The notes under the pieces: model-generated
Seen by the model: only the letters and a program-made list of their open reading frames with translations
What the model was told of the DNA's origin: nothing
Database searches by the model: none
Program-made: the position numbers and the translations under genes
Shown here: piece by piece, positions 22,852-31,521 of the stretch
Layout of the letters: the number at the start of each line of letters is the position of its first letter
Position numbering within the stretch: the stretch's first letter is position 1
Assembly: GCA_937960645.1 (NCBI GenBank)
Contig: CALGPJ010000006.1
Span: forward strand, 1 to 64,000
Direction of reading: 5' to 3'
Length of the DNA stretch: 64,000 bases
Origin: an uncultured Spirochaetia bacterium
GTDB lineage: Bacteria; Spirochaetota; Spirochaetia; JABEVK01

Positions 22852-24260
22852 GTTCCTGAGTCAAAGATCGTTTCGCCAAGTGCGTAGTGATCGGGATCGA
22901 TTTTCGATCTTAGGTGGATGAGATCCTCCTTTTCTTTGATGAGCTGGGGTAAAGAGTAATACAAACGATCCCGGTTACTGACAACATCGATCTTTCTTTG
23001 ATCGGCAAAATCCATAATGATGCGTTTTTCCCAATTATTTTTGATTTCAAACTTTTGAGGCGACTGATATATCCCACGAAGAATAGAAATGGCCTGATTG
23101 CGACTTTGGATTTTTTTATTGTAAGACTTCAGCCAGATCCACCGCAACAAGGGAACCGCAAAGAAGAGGAAGCTAAAGGAGAGGGGGACGAAACCCAAAC
23201 CGACCGTGCTCACAGAGAAAGCGCTTGCCGAATCGATGATGCCCGACAAAACCGAGTGAAAAAAGTACGGGAGAATGGTCAGGAAACTTAAGTTATCTCC
23301 CTTTTCAAAAAAGAATGCCGTAAACATGACTCCAAAAACAAAATTTACGACATTGAAGGTGATGATCCAGGGCTGAACCCCCTTGGAATTTCCACTGAAT
23401 GGCTGCATGGGAATAGAAGGAGGGGGATCCTTTATTTGTGCCGATCTGATCGTTCGCAGGATCTCCGGAAACCAGCCGTAGATCCCCCCGGAATCGGAGA
23501 CCCTGACGTCGCCCTTGTAATTGAGGAGGAGATAGCTCAGGTACCTGTTCGCCTCTTCCCGGTTCACCCCCAAAAATAGCTGGATTTCATCGAGGGTTAC
23601 GATACCCCGGTTGGTTTTGATATATCCAATCAGCCGTTGTTTGGCCTCCTGTTCCCAAGGTTTTACGACATCGCTGGTACCAAACTCGAAACGAAAAACT
23701 GCTTCGTGAAAAGGAGAGGTTTTTTGGTGCTTGATTTTTTGTTTTTTTGGGGCACCGAAAAGTTGGGAGTAGAACCAAAGTCGGATCATGAATTCAATAA
23801 GGTTCATTGCGAGAGAAAAAACAGCGGACCCTGCTCGATTGGAGGTTTTGGACTCACGGTTGTCTTTTGAAGAGAAACTTGCCGCCAACAGTGCCAACAA
23901 AAACAGCAGAGCAATGGCAACAAAGATGATGAAGTACCCCACCAACATCACGACGATCCAGATCTTGAAAAGAAAGACCAGGGTTTGCAAAAAAACGTTT
24001 GTGACCCACCTCAAAAATCTTTGAAATCTTGCACCAAAACCTGTCTCGATATTGGCCAGACCCTTCGGAAAGGTGTACACAATTTCTCCGGATTCTTTTA
24101 CCTGGTATTGGCCGCGGCGCTCTTGAACAATTACCGGAAGGGTTTCCTCGATAACGTTACGGGGGAGTTCTGTCTTCACCATCAGCTCGGCAACTGTCGA
24201 TGAAAGGTTCAAATCCCTTAAAGCTCTGAGGATTTTCTCTTCTATTTGATAGTCTTTCAT
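22848..24260 (-). CDS. Polytopic membrane protein with winged-helix-like segments
   Basis: A 470-residue protein. The N-terminal 60 residues look like a winged helix (KILRALRDLNLSSTVAELMV). Two hydrophobic stretches follow at about 90-130. A second winged-helix-like segment (GIVTLDEIQLFLGVNREEAN) comes before further membrane spans and a C-terminal domain. No family recognised. Start at 24260 has AGGGGAGA 4 nt upstream; an earlier ATG at 24284 is less likely. The gene converges on the cyclase-like pair with a 4-nt overlap and diverges from the cNMP-binding gene. Confidence 0.72.
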   Translation of the reverse strand: MKDYQIEEKILRALRDLNLSSTVAELMVKTELPRNVIEETLPVIVQERRGQYQVKESGEIVYTFPKGLANIETGFGARFQRFLRWVTNVFLQTLVFLFKIWIVVMLVGYFIIFVAIALLFLLALLAASFSSKDNRESKTSNRAGSAVFSLAMNLIEFMIRLWFYSQLFGAPKKQKIKHQKTSPFHEAVFRFEFGTSDVVKPWEQEAKQRLIGYIKTNRGIVTLDEIQLFLGVNREEANRYLSYLLLNYKGDVRVSDSGGIYGWFPEILRTIRSAQIKDPPPSIPMQPFSGNSKGVQPWIITFNVVNFVFGVMFTAFFFEKGDNLSFLTILPYFFHSVLSGIIDSASAFSVSTVGLGFVPLSFSFLFFAVPLLRWIWLKSYNKKIQSRNQAISILRGIYQSPQKFEIKNNWEKRIIMDFADQRKIDVVSNRDRLYYSLPQLIKEKEDLIHLRSKIDPDHYALGETIFDSGT

Positions 24261-24291
24261 GCGATCTCCCCTGAAAAAGCTCAACTTTCAC

Positions 24292-24297
24292 TATAAT
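24292..24297 (+). promoter_or_regulatory. -10 element for the cNMP-binding gene
   Basis: Perfect TATAAT; the -35 is unclear. The expected start near 24304 leaves a leader of about 24 nt with GAGG before the ATG at 24328, the normal leadered arrangement. Confidence 0.45.
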
Positions 24298-24327
24298 ATA
24301 GATTATCATAACAGCATGAGGTGTTGA

Positions 24328-24828
24328 ATGCAAAAAAACTTGAAGAAAATTATCGCGTTTCGCTTCCTCAGTGAAGCGGAACTCAATGATCTTGCCGGGG
24401 TTTTGACCGAGGTTCCCGTCAAATCAGGAGATGTGGTGGTGGAGGAGTTTTCCAGGAGTCCGGAGATCTATTTTATCGACCAGGGATCGTTCAATGTCGT
24501 GGTGAACACCAATCAAAACAGTAATGCTTTTGTTTCCGTTCTTGGTGAAGGGGATTGTTTCTCGGAGTCAGGAATCTTTCCAGAGATGCCCCGGAGTGCC
24601 AGTGTCGTTGCGGCTGATGATGGGATTTTATATCGGTTGCAACGCAAGGACCTTTTACAGTTCATATCCAAACATGCCAGCGGTGGGGTAAAACTCTTGA
24701 TGATGATCATCTACAGTTTGCTGCGAAAATTGCGCATGGTAAACCGCGAACTCGCCTATGAAAGAGCCGAGGATTCCGCTCAGGATGATATCGACCATCT
24801 GGTACGCGATTTCATGAACAGTATTTGA
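24328..24828 (+). CDS. Cyclic nucleotide-binding domain protein
   Basis: A 166-residue protein consisting of one cNMP-binding domain. The phosphate-binding cassette reads GEGDCFSESGIFPEMPRSAS near residues 73-92, with the conserved Glu and Arg. There is no helix-turn-helix, so it is not a CRP-type regulator; a C-terminal helix follows. It may relay the signal of an adenylate cyclase such as the CHASE2 enzyme at 52419. It ends 1 nt before the convergent 26521 gene. Confidence 0.88.
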   Translation: MQKNLKKIIAFRFLSEAELNDLAGVLTEVPVKSGDVVVEEFSRSPEIYFIDQGSFNVVVNTNQNSNAFVSVLGEGDCFSESGIFPEMPRSASVVAADDGILYRLQRKDLLQFISKHASGGVKLLMMIIYSLLRKLRMVNRELAYERAEDSAQDDIDHLVRDFMNSI

Positions 24829-24829
24829 C

Positions 24830-26521
24830 TCATTCCTGTTCGATCTCTTTCAATTGAAGCACAAGTTTAAGAAGCAAATCCGCCCTGTTCGTGAGGGACA
24901 CCAATTCCCGCCTGACGATCGAATTGTTTCTTCCTCCCAATTGGCTCAAATTCGACAGACCATCATAAACGCCCCCAGCCTCGGTCTTAACGATGCCATG
25001 AAGCAAGTTGTACAGACTTTGCAGCACAGGAGTCATGCGTTTGAGAAGGTCCAGGATAGCCTCGGTAGCGGTTTGAAATACCGATTTGACTTCGGCGATT
25101 TGTTGATCCCTGGGCAAGGAGCCAATGGTGAGTAAACGTGAGCCCCACTCGCCAGTGGTGGAAATGCGGATGCTGAGCTTTTCGACCTCGTCGGCAAACT
25201 TCAAAAGCTGGGAATAGGTTTCACCAAACTCGGTCTTGTTCGCTTTTTTATAGAATTCACCTTCCATGAATACAAGTTTGAGCAAGGGATGGAAACGATA
25301 AGGAAATACTCGATTGTAGAATAGTCGCAAGAAGGTGAGTGTTCGATCCTGGTAGGGGTAGACCTCGTTGGTGAGAATCTTGGGAAAGACTCTATTCTCT
25401 TCGAATTCGTCTTCGGTCATGTTGAGAAAATGCGTCAGCGTCGAGTTCAGTATCCTCTGAGTACGTTCACGGTTGAAAACTTTATAATCCCTGGCAATTT
25501 TGGACTTCCAAAAACTTCTATAAATGTTGAACCAATCTTCGATACCGGGCAAGGGCTCCTTTCTGACTTCCATGTTACGGGTGACCAGGGCACATAATTT
25601 ACCGATCGGCACCCTGGCCCGGAAATCCCGAATGATTTGTAGGGACTCCTTAGCCAGAGCAAAATTTTTTTCCAACAACTGATCCCATTCTTCTCTCTTA
25701 AAGAGTTTGGCTTTGAGATAGTAAATGAACAAGCTTTCCAAGACCGTGGACAAGTCTTGGTCGTCCAGGGCCGAGAGACGGCTCCAGAGACTGACGAGCA
25801 GGTGGGAAAACTCTTCAAAGGGGGCAGGGTTGGGACCTTCACCTGTGATGAAGAAGGGGGCGTAGATCTGTTCTTTGGGAAAGTTGCAGAGCAGATAAAG
25901 GTGGTGCATTTTCTTGACTTCGTTGTAGACCTTTTTGCGAATATCCTGCGGGATGGAATCCAGGATGACACGTAAGTTGCCCTCGACGATGGTTTTGATA
26001 TCCTGGTTGGACCTTTCCTGGTTTTGATCATAAACCATCCAAAAATCGGTTTCGAACAAAATTCGTTGTTGAATATCTTCTATGGCATTACCTATCAAGA
26101 ATGCAAAAAACTCACCCTTATCCTGGCCCATGGCCAGGTTCAAAGGATCGATAAAAACCTCGAGGGAGTCGAGCAAGTTTTTGAGTTCATAATAGAACTG
26201 GGGAAAAAACATTCGTGTCCGTGCCTGGAGCCAGCTGGGGAATTGGCGCTGAAGACTGGAACCCACATCCTCGAAAAGCCGGTCTTTCACGATCTTTTCC
26301 AGGGGAAGACCTTTGAACAGACTTTTCAGGTAAAGAATGAGCTGGGTGAACCAGGAAAACCGTTTCAGGATGGTTTTGTAATCCGGCAGAACCTCTTCTT
26401 CTTTTTCCGCAGGTTGCTGTAGGGAAAGCTCTTCTTTTGTTGCGAGTTTATCGAGGAGGTAGCGGCGCTCTTCATGACTCAGTTCTTTTACCAGGTAATC
26501 GAAGGTGCTCGGACTCGACAC
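24830..26521 (-). CDS. Large spirochaete-type protein of unknown function, copy B (DUF5312-like)
   Basis: A 563-residue helical protein, paralogue of the 18338 gene: the N-termini align (FDYLVKELSHEERRYLLDKL against FDQLTEGLSPEEKRQLLEKI), and both end in long helices after a conserved Gly-rich turn (LGGRNNS here). No catalytic or binding motif recognised and no membrane segment. Start is GTG with GGAGA 4 nt upstream. The two copies bracket the cyclase-like and cNMP genes and point toward each other. DUF number is from memory. Confidence 0.78.
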   Translation of the reverse strand: MSSPSTFDYLVKELSHEERRYLLDKLATKEELSLQQPAEKEEEVLPDYKTILKRFSWFTQLILYLKSLFKGLPLEKIVKDRLFEDVGSSLQRQFPSWLQARTRMFFPQFYYELKNLLDSLEVFIDPLNLAMGQDKGEFFAFLIGNAIEDIQQRILFETDFWMVYDQNQERSNQDIKTIVEGNLRVILDSIPQDIRKKVYNEVKKMHHLYLLCNFPKEQIYAPFFITGEGPNPAPFEEFSHLLVSLWSRLSALDDQDLSTVLESLFIYYLKAKLFKREEWDQLLEKNFALAKESLQIIRDFRARVPIGKLCALVTRNMEVRKEPLPGIEDWFNIYRSFWKSKIARDYKVFNRERTQRILNSTLTHFLNMTEDEFEENRVFPKILTNEVYPYQDRTLTFLRLFYNRVFPYRFHPLLKLVFMEGEFYKKANKTEFGETYSQLLKFADEVEKLSIRISTTGEWGSRLLTIGSLPRDQQIAEVKSVFQTATEAILDLLKRMTPVLQSLYNLLHGIVKTEAGGVYDGLSNLSQLGGRNNSIVRRELVSLTNRADLLLKLVLQLKEIEQE

Positions 26522-26558
26522 TCGCTCTCCTTGACGATGAATTCACTACTACTCGGTT

Positions 26559-26586
26559 CTTGTTCAAGTCGTGGTTTTGCTATAAT
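26559..26586 (+). promoter_or_regulatory. Promoter candidate for cimA
   Basis: Perfect TATAAT at 26581-26586 with CTTGTT 16 bp upstream. The leader would be about 42 nt and contains GAGG 8 nt before the TTG start. Confidence 0.5.
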
Positions 26587-26634
26587 TTTAATACAAAATT
26601 AAGAAAACCTGAAGGTGATTTCGAGGTTATCATT

Positions 26635-28218
26635 TTGAAAAGCAGTAAAATCGAAATTTTCGATACGACGCTTCGTGACGGAATGCAAGGAACAGGGGTC
26701 CACTTCACTCTCAAAGATAAATTGGATATCGCACTGATGCTGGATGATATGGGTCTCGATTATATCGAAGGTGGGTTTCCCCTATCCAACGATGTCGAGG
26801 CGGCCTTTTTCGAAAGATTAAAAAAGCACCCCTTCCAGAATGCCAAGTTATGTGCCTTTGGGAGTACCCGAAAACCTCATAGTCGAGCGGATCAAGATCC
26901 GAACATCCGGGCTGTGCTAGAGGCAGAAACCCCCGCCGTCACCGTCGTGGGTAAAACCTGGAAGGACCATGTCCTCCAAGTCCTCAAAACATCCCTGGAA
27001 GAGAATCTCGAAATGATTTTCGATTCGGTGAGCTATCTGACCCAGCAGGGCCGTGAGGTGATCTTCGACTTAGAGCACTTTTTCGATGGCTACAAGGATG
27101 ACCCCGATTATGCGCTGCAGGTCTTGCAGACTGCTTACGAAGCCGGTGCGCGGGTACTCGTTCCTTGTGATACCAACGGCGGAGTTCTCGCCGAAGAGGT
27201 CGCCGAAATCTATCAAAAGATTTGCGCGTTATATCCGGGGAAAATCGGAAGTCATTTCCATAACGACCTCAATCTTGGAGTTGCTAATTCATTGGCGAGT
27301 GTTCGGGAAGGAAGTATTCACGTTCAAGGGACCATCAATGGGTGGGGCGAACGCTGCGGAAATGCAAATCTGTGTTCCATCGTACCTATTCTCAGGTACA
27401 AGATGGGATTCTCGACGAACATGGATTCTCATCTCAAGGATCTGACGTTGTTGAGTCGTTTTGTGAGCGAAAAAGCCAATATCATTCCCGATCGTCGTCA
27501 GCCGTTCGTCGGTGAGGCTGCTTTCAGCCATAAAGCAGGACAACACGCCGATGTCTTACTCAAAAACAAATCGTTGATGGAGCACATGGACCCAGCTCTT
27601 GTCGGCAACAATAGCCAGGTCCTCCTGTCCGGACTGGCGGGAAAGGGCACGATTGCACTCAAGATGAATAAGTTTGGGCAGTTCGATAAAAGCAGCCCCG
27701 TCGTTGCTGAAATCACCACCATCCTCAAAGACAAGGAAGCCCAGGGCTATGAGTATGAGGCCGCCGAGGCCAGCTTCGAGCTTCTTATTCTTAAAGTTCT
27801 CCAAAAATTTCGGCCATTGTTCGATTTGGACAATTATCATCTGGAAAGTTTCAAGACCTTTGACACACAATCGAAAACTGTCGGAAGAATATTCGTGACG
27901 GTGGACGGACGCCGTTACATGGGCGCGGGTGTGGGTATCGGTCCCGTCGGTGTTTTGGATGCCGCACTGAGGAACGCTTTGGAACCCGTGTATCCCTTTT
28001 TGAATGAAATTACCCTTACCGACTTCAGTGTCAGGGTTCTCAATGCAGAGGAAAGTCACTCAGAGGCTAAAGTACGAGTTTTCATCACTTCTTCCACGGA
28101 GGAGCAAAGCTGGGACACCGTGGGAGTAAGCGCCAACATCGTCGAGGCCAGCTGGGAGGCTCTGGTCGATAGTTTCAATTATTACTACAATTTTAAGATC
28201 AGAGATTGGGAAAATTAG
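26635..28218 (+). CDS. cimA: (R)-citramalate synthase, CimA type
   Basis: A 527-residue enzyme of the DRE-TIM metallolyase family, condensing pyruvate with acetyl-CoA to citramalate for the isoleucine route without threonine deaminase. Near the N-terminus: FDTTLRDGMQGTGVHFTLKD. GSHFHNDLNLGVANSLA gives the metal His pair, and a LeuA-type regulatory domain closes the protein. I prefer CimA over isopropylmalate synthase because of the DGxQG motif and length. The TTG start has GAGG upstream. No other branched-chain genes are nearby. Confidence 0.9.
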   Translation: MKSSKIEIFDTTLRDGMQGTGVHFTLKDKLDIALMLDDMGLDYIEGGFPLSNDVEAAFFERLKKHPFQNAKLCAFGSTRKPHSRADQDPNIRAVLEAETPAVTVVGKTWKDHVLQVLKTSLEENLEMIFDSVSYLTQQGREVIFDLEHFFDGYKDDPDYALQVLQTAYEAGARVLVPCDTNGGVLAEEVAEIYQKICALYPGKIGSHFHNDLNLGVANSLASVREGSIHVQGTINGWGERCGNANLCSIVPILRYKMGFSTNMDSHLKDLTLLSRFVSEKANIIPDRRQPFVGEAAFSHKAGQHADVLLKNKSLMEHMDPALVGNNSQVLLSGLAGKGTIALKMNKFGQFDKSSPVVAEITTILKDKEAQGYEYEAAEASFELLILKVLQKFRPLFDLDNYHLESFKTFDTQSKTVGRIFVTVDGRRYMGAGVGIGPVGVLDAALRNALEPVYPFLNEITLTDFSVRVLNAEESHSEAKVRVFITSSTEEQSWDTVGVSANIVEASWEALVDSFNYYYNFKIRDWEN

Positions 28219-28241
28219 GGGGCTGGCAGACCGCCGCCCCC
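28218..28241. terminator. GC-rich hairpin between convergent cimA and gpmA
   Basis: GGGGGC-T-GGC, 5-nt loop, GCC-GCCCCC. It begins at the last base of the cimA stop. The plus-strand T run lies 10 nt further on; the minus-strand side is followed by TAATTTT. Probably a shared terminator. Confidence 0.6.
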
Positions 28242-28248
28242 GTTGCGC

Positions 28249-28992
28249 TCATTTTTTTCCCTGATTCGCCACAGCGCCGATCTTGGCCTGAATGGTTGCC
28301 GGATCACCGAGGTAATAATCCTTGGTGTATTCGAACTTTTCGTTGAATTCAACAACCAGGGGCACGGCGGTAGGAATGTTCAACTCGGCAATTTCCTCAT
28401 CGCTGATGTTCTTGATGTACTTAACCAGAGCCCTCAGACTGTTACCGTGGGCTCCAATAACAACCTGACGACCTTTGAGAATTTCGGGGACGATTTCAAC
28501 CTGCCAGTAGGGAACAGCCCGCCGTACGACGTCTTTGAGACACTCGGTCAGAGGCAATTCCTGGGGAGGAACATCGGCATAGCGCGGATCCCTGGCTGGA
28601 TTCATGGCATCGCTGACATCCAGGGCCGGTGGCGGGACATCGTAGCTTCGGCGCCAGAGCTTGAACTGAGCTTCCCCGTGTTTTTGAAGGGTTTCCGCCT
28701 TGTCGAGCCCCTGCAGTCCTCCGTAGTGGCGTTCGTTCAGCCTCCAGGTTTTCCTGACAGGTATCCACAGCAAATCCAACTGTTCCAAGACGAGGTTCAG
28801 GGTTTTGTTGGCCCGCTTGAGCAGGCTGGTGTAGGCTAAATCGAAGGTATACCCCTCTTTTTTTAAGGTCTTGCCAGCTTCGATGGCTTCCTCGATACCC
28901 CTGGGAGCGAGATCGACATCCACCCAGCCGGTAAAACGGTTTTCCTGATTCCAGGCACTCTCTCCGTGCCGGATGAGCACAACTTTGTACAT
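28249..28992 (-). CDS. gpmA: 2,3-bisphosphoglycerate-dependent phosphoglycerate mutase
   Basis: A 247-residue dPGM interconverting 3- and 2-phosphoglycerate in glycolysis. Catalytic [18 protein letters not shown] at residues 6-23, then [12 protein letters not shown] and [13 protein letters not shown] with the second His. AGGAGG lies 6 nt upstream of the ATG. The length is typical of the bacterial dimeric form. Confidence 0.97.
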   Translation of the reverse strand: MYKVVLIRHGESAWNQENRFTGWVDVDLAPRGIEEAIEAGKTLKKEGYTFDLAYTSLLKRANKTLNLVLEQLDLLWIPVRKTWRLNERHYGGLQGLDKAETLQKHGEAQFKLWRRSYDVPPPALDVSDAMNPARDPRYADVPPQELPLTECLKDVVRRAVPYWQVEIVPEILKGRQVVIGAHGNSLRALVKYIKNISDEEIAELNIPTAVPLVVEFNEKFEYTKDYYLGDPATIQAKIGAVANQGKK

Positions 28993-29015
28993 AAAAACCT
29001 CCTGGTAATAACTTC

Positions 29016-29045
29016 ATACTAGGCGAGCCGGGGACTTTTAGACAA
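29016..29045 (-). promoter_or_regulatory. Promoter candidate for gpmA
   Basis: Minus strand TTGTCT (29040-29045), 18 bp, TAGTAT (29016-29021). The leader of about 20 nt holds the AGGAGG. The -10 is moderate. Confidence 0.4.
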
Positions 29046-29076
29046 GGGGGGAAGATGATATGATGAAAATTGTCAG

Positions 29077-29385
29077 ATGTTCCGCAAATTTTATCAGTTG
29101 CTGTACGTTATCGTCACGTCCCTGTCCTTCCTTCTCTTCTGGTTGTCGATCATCGCCAATTATCAGGATTTTTTGGAGAGCACCCTGGTCGATTTGATCG
29201 AGGGACTTTCCTTATCGAGTTATCTCGCCTGTTCCTTTGGGCCGATTTTTCTCGTGCTCGAGGAGCGAACAGCAAATAAAACCCGGCTCTTTTTTTCTTA
29301 TACTCTACTAATGATCTTCATCAACATCATTTTTTATCTTTATTCGAGGTTGATCATGGTATTGACCTTGCCGTACTCCTCATGA
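29077..29385 (+). CDS. Small membrane protein before glgA
   Basis: A 102-residue protein with three likely membrane spans (about residues 8-27, 45-62 and 72-95). No family recognised. No Shine-Dalgarno; a TATGAT element at 29059-29064 suggests a very short leader. Its TGA overlaps the glgA ATG (ATGA), which supports its being a real gene cotranscribed with glgA. Confidence 0.65.
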   Translation: MFRKFYQLLYVIVTSLSFLLFWLSIIANYQDFLESTLVDLIEGLSLSSYLACSFGPIFLVLEERTANKTRLFFSYTLLMIFINIIFYLYSRLIMVLTLPYSS

Positions 29386-30857
29386 ACATCGTTCATGTCA
29401 GTCGGGAATTCCGAGGTCTCGGCGAGGCCGGCGGGGTCAAAGATGTCGTTCACGATCTTGCGTCGACCCTGGTGCAAATGGGGCACCGTGTCAAAGTGTT
29501 CACTCCCTTGTACGGTTTCCTCAAAATACCTCTCGAGAAAGAAATAGTTTTGATCTGGGAACGTTTCATTGAGGGGTGGAAGGCCAGGGTCTACAAGATG
29601 GAACGTGGTGGAATCGAATTGCTCCTGGTCGATACCCCCTGGCTGGGCGTGTTTGAGGGGGTCTATGCCTATACACGTGGAGAATCGGAACGTGGGGAGG
29701 GCAAAGAGGGCCAGGGCTACGAAACCGAGCAACAAAGGAATTTGAGCTTTCAACGAGTGGTGGTGGATTCTTTTCAGGATCTTGCGGCCGACGCCGAGGT
29801 TTTACATGCTCACGACGCTCACACGGCCCTCATTGGGGGATCCGTCTCCGCTTCTGTAAAGATCCTCACCCTCCATAACGCCGGTTATCCTTATCAGCAG
29901 AATATTGTCAACAAAAATGACCTTCTCCAATTTTTTCCGCAGCTCGATTCACGTTGGACTGATTTCCTCGTTCAGGACCATTGGTCCCCCATCCTCTATG
30001 CATTCAGTCATTCCAGGGTATACACCGTCAGCCCTTATTATGCCAAAGAAATTATGAATGAGGTCGGAGAAGGGGAGACTGGTCCCCTGGCTCTCGAGCT
30101 ACACAAAAGGAACCTCCAGTTGAAGGGTTACTTCAATGGCTACAACTTTTCCAGGATTCATCCTGGTAACGAGGGGGAATTGGCATCTATTTGGTACCGT
30201 TGGACGCAGAAAATTATTGACTTGTCGGAATACAAGTCCAGAGCGAAGCGGCTTTTTGGCCAATCTTTGGCCCTGCGCGATTTCGTGGGTAAGATACCGG
30301 ACCCCGACAAAATTTGGCTGGTTTTCCACGCTCGGCTCACACGTCAAAAAGGTGTCGAAGATGTGCTGCAACTTTTGGGATTCGATTTTCGCGATGTGAC
30401 CTACGTGGTCATGGGACAGGGAGAAAAGCGTTACCGGGAAGCTCTCAGCGAAATTGCTCGAACAAAACCAGACGTCTGTTATTTACCTTTTTACGATGAT
30501 CGCTTGCTTTTGATTCTCCTGGCGAGCACGGATTTTTTTCTCATACCCAGTGTCTTCGAACCTTGTGCTCTCACGGACCTCATGGCCCTGTATTATGGGG
30601 CCATCCCCATCGTCCGAAAAACCGGCGGTTTGCAGAAAATTCGCCATCTTGTCGAAGGTTTTGTGTACGCACCGCCCCAAACCTTGACCGAGGCCGTATC
30701 CGAGGCCATCGAACTCAAGAAAAACGATCCTCGGAAGGTTGGTCTCATCGCCACACAGGGATTCCATCGAACCAGGGATTTCGAAATCGGTGAAGTGGTG
30801 AAACAGGTATGGATACCTGTCTATTCAGGTCTTGAGCCTCAAAGTCAAATTTGGTAA
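29382..30857 (+). CDS. glgA: Glycogen/starch synthase, GT5 family
   Basis: A 491-residue GT-B glycosyltransferase using ADP- or UDP-glucose to extend alpha-1,4-glucan. The N-terminus reads VSREFRGLGEAGGVKDVV, where the usual KTGGL donor-binding loop is EAGGV. HAHDAHTAL is present. The C-terminal domain has FHARLTRQKGVE and SVFEPCALTDLMALYYG with the conserved Glu. No other glycogen genes are adjacent. It overlaps the small membrane protein gene by 4 nt and ends 12 nt before the tRNA-Thr gene. Confidence 0.9.
   Translation: MNIVHVSREFRGLGEAGGVKDVVHDLASTLVQMGHRVKVFTPLYGFLKIPLEKEIVLIWERFIEGWKARVYKMERGGIELLLVDTPWLGVFEGVYAYTRGESERGEGKEGQGYETEQQRNLSFQRVVVDSFQDLAADAEVLHAHDAHTALIGGSVSASVKILTLHNAGYPYQQNIVNKNDLLQFFPQLDSRWTDFLVQDHWSPILYAFSHSRVYTVSPYYAKEIMNEVGEGETGPLALELHKRNLQLKGYFNGYNFSRIHPGNEGELASIWYRWTQKIIDLSEYKSRAKRLFGQSLALRDFVGKIPDPDKIWLVFHARLTRQKGVEDVLQLLGFDFRDVTYVVMGQGEKRYREALSEIARTKPDVCYLPFYDDRLLLILLASTDFFLIPSVFEPCALTDLMALYYGAIPIVRKTGGLQKIRHLVEGFVYAPPQTLTEAVSEAIELKKNDPRKVGLIATQGFHRTRDFEIGEVVKQVWIPVYSGLEPQSQIW
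30803..30820. repeat. 18-bp palindrome at the end of glgA
   Basis: ACAGGTAT, GG, ATACCTGT: perfect 8-bp arms with a 2-bp centre. It lies 11 bp upstream of the tRNA-Thr -35. It may be an operator or coincidence. Confidence 0.35.
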
Positions 30858-30860
30858 GAT
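30832..30860 (+). promoter_or_regulatory. Promoter for tRNA-Thr
   Basis: TTGAGC (30832-30837), 17 bp, TAAGAT (30855-30860). The mature tRNA begins 10 nt after the -10, so the 5' leader is only a few bases. The promoter overlaps the end of glgA. Confidence 0.6.
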
Positions 30861-30869
30861 TTTACTATT

Positions 30870-30942
30870 GCCAACTTAGCTCAGTTGGTAGAGCTCTAGT
30901 CTTGTAAACTAGCGGTCGCCGGTTCGAATCCGGCAGTTGGCT
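30870..30942 (+). tRNA. tRNA-Thr (UGU)
   Basis: A 73-nt cloverleaf. Acceptor GCCAACT pairs with AGTTGGC, discriminator U; D arm with AGCTCAGTTGGTAGAGCT; anticodon TGT at 30903-30905 in loop CTTGTAA; T arm GCCGGTTCGAATCCGGC. CCA is not encoded. Confidence 0.97.
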
Positions 30943-30970
30943 TGACATTTGTACTTGGTTTGTGTTATGA
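30942..30970 (+). promoter_or_regulatory. Promoter for tRNA-Tyr
   Basis: Perfect TTGACA (30942-30947) starts on the discriminator base of tRNA-Thr; TTATGA follows after 17 bp (or TATGAA after 18). This gives tRNA-Tyr its own promoter. Confidence 0.55.
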
Positions 30971-30984
30971 AAATTTCTACGTTC

Positions 30985-31065
30985 GGGGAGATTCCAGAGC
31001 GGTCAAATGGGGCAGACTGTAAATCTGTTGCTTCGGCTTCGTAGGTTCGAATCCTACTCTCCCCA
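30985..31065 (+). tRNA. tRNA-Tyr (GUA)
   Basis: An 81-nt tRNA with long variable arm (TTGCTTCGGCTTC region), as expected for bacterial tRNA-Tyr. Acceptor GGGGAGA pairs with TCTCCCC, discriminator A; anticodon GTA at 31019-31021; T arm GTAGGTTCGAATCCTAC. CCA is not encoded. Confidence 0.97.
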
Positions 31066-31089
31066 AATTTGGAACAAGGGACGGTGAGC

Positions 31090-31521
31090 ATGTGGACAAA
31101 CGGTCTTAGATTTGAATGCACCCGCTGTCACGCATGTTGTCGTCACGATCCCGGGTATGTTTTTTTATCCCCGGAGGATATCGCCAGGCTCACCGCCCAC
31201 CTTGCCATTTCCGAAAAAGATTTTCTTGATGCGTACTGCCGCTGTGTCGATCTGGGGTCCGGGCCGGTTTATAGTCTTAAAGAAAAAACCAATTTTGATT
31301 GCATTTTCTGGGATAAGGGTTGCACTATCTACCCCGCTCGTCCTCTTCAGTGTCAAACGTATCCGTTTTGGGGCAAGGTTGTCGCTACCGAGCTTTCCTG
31401 GAAAAGGGAAGCCCAATTTTGTCCGGGAATAGGTAAGGGGCCCATCGTTCCAAGAGAAAAAATTCAAGAATATTTGGAACAAATGTCAAAAAACAAGCCT
31501 CTGGGTTGCTCACCTTCATGA
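31090..31521 (+). CDS. YkgJ-type CxxCxxxCC cluster protein
   Basis: A 143-residue protein. Near the N-terminus FECTRCHACCRHDPGYVFLS and later CIFWDKGCTIYPARPLQCQTY carry the Cys pattern of the YkgJ/UPF0153 family, predicted to bind zinc or an iron-sulfur cluster. Function unknown. Start at ATG 31090 with AGGGA upstream; TTG 31069 and GTG 31084 are alternatives. The stop overlaps the ATG of the MBL-fold gene. Confidence 0.85.
   Translation: MWTNGLRFECTRCHACCRHDPGYVFLSPEDIARLTAHLAISEKDFLDAYCRCVDLGSGPVYSLKEKTNFDCIFWDKGCTIYPARPLQCQTYPFWGKVVATELSWKREAQFCPGIGKGPIVPREKIQEYLEQMSKNKPLGCSPS

Noticed and set aside
31506..31517. TTG start for the MBL-fold protein
   Set aside because: The ATG at 31518 overlaps the upstream stop and gives the family N-terminus MTVTFWGVRGS.
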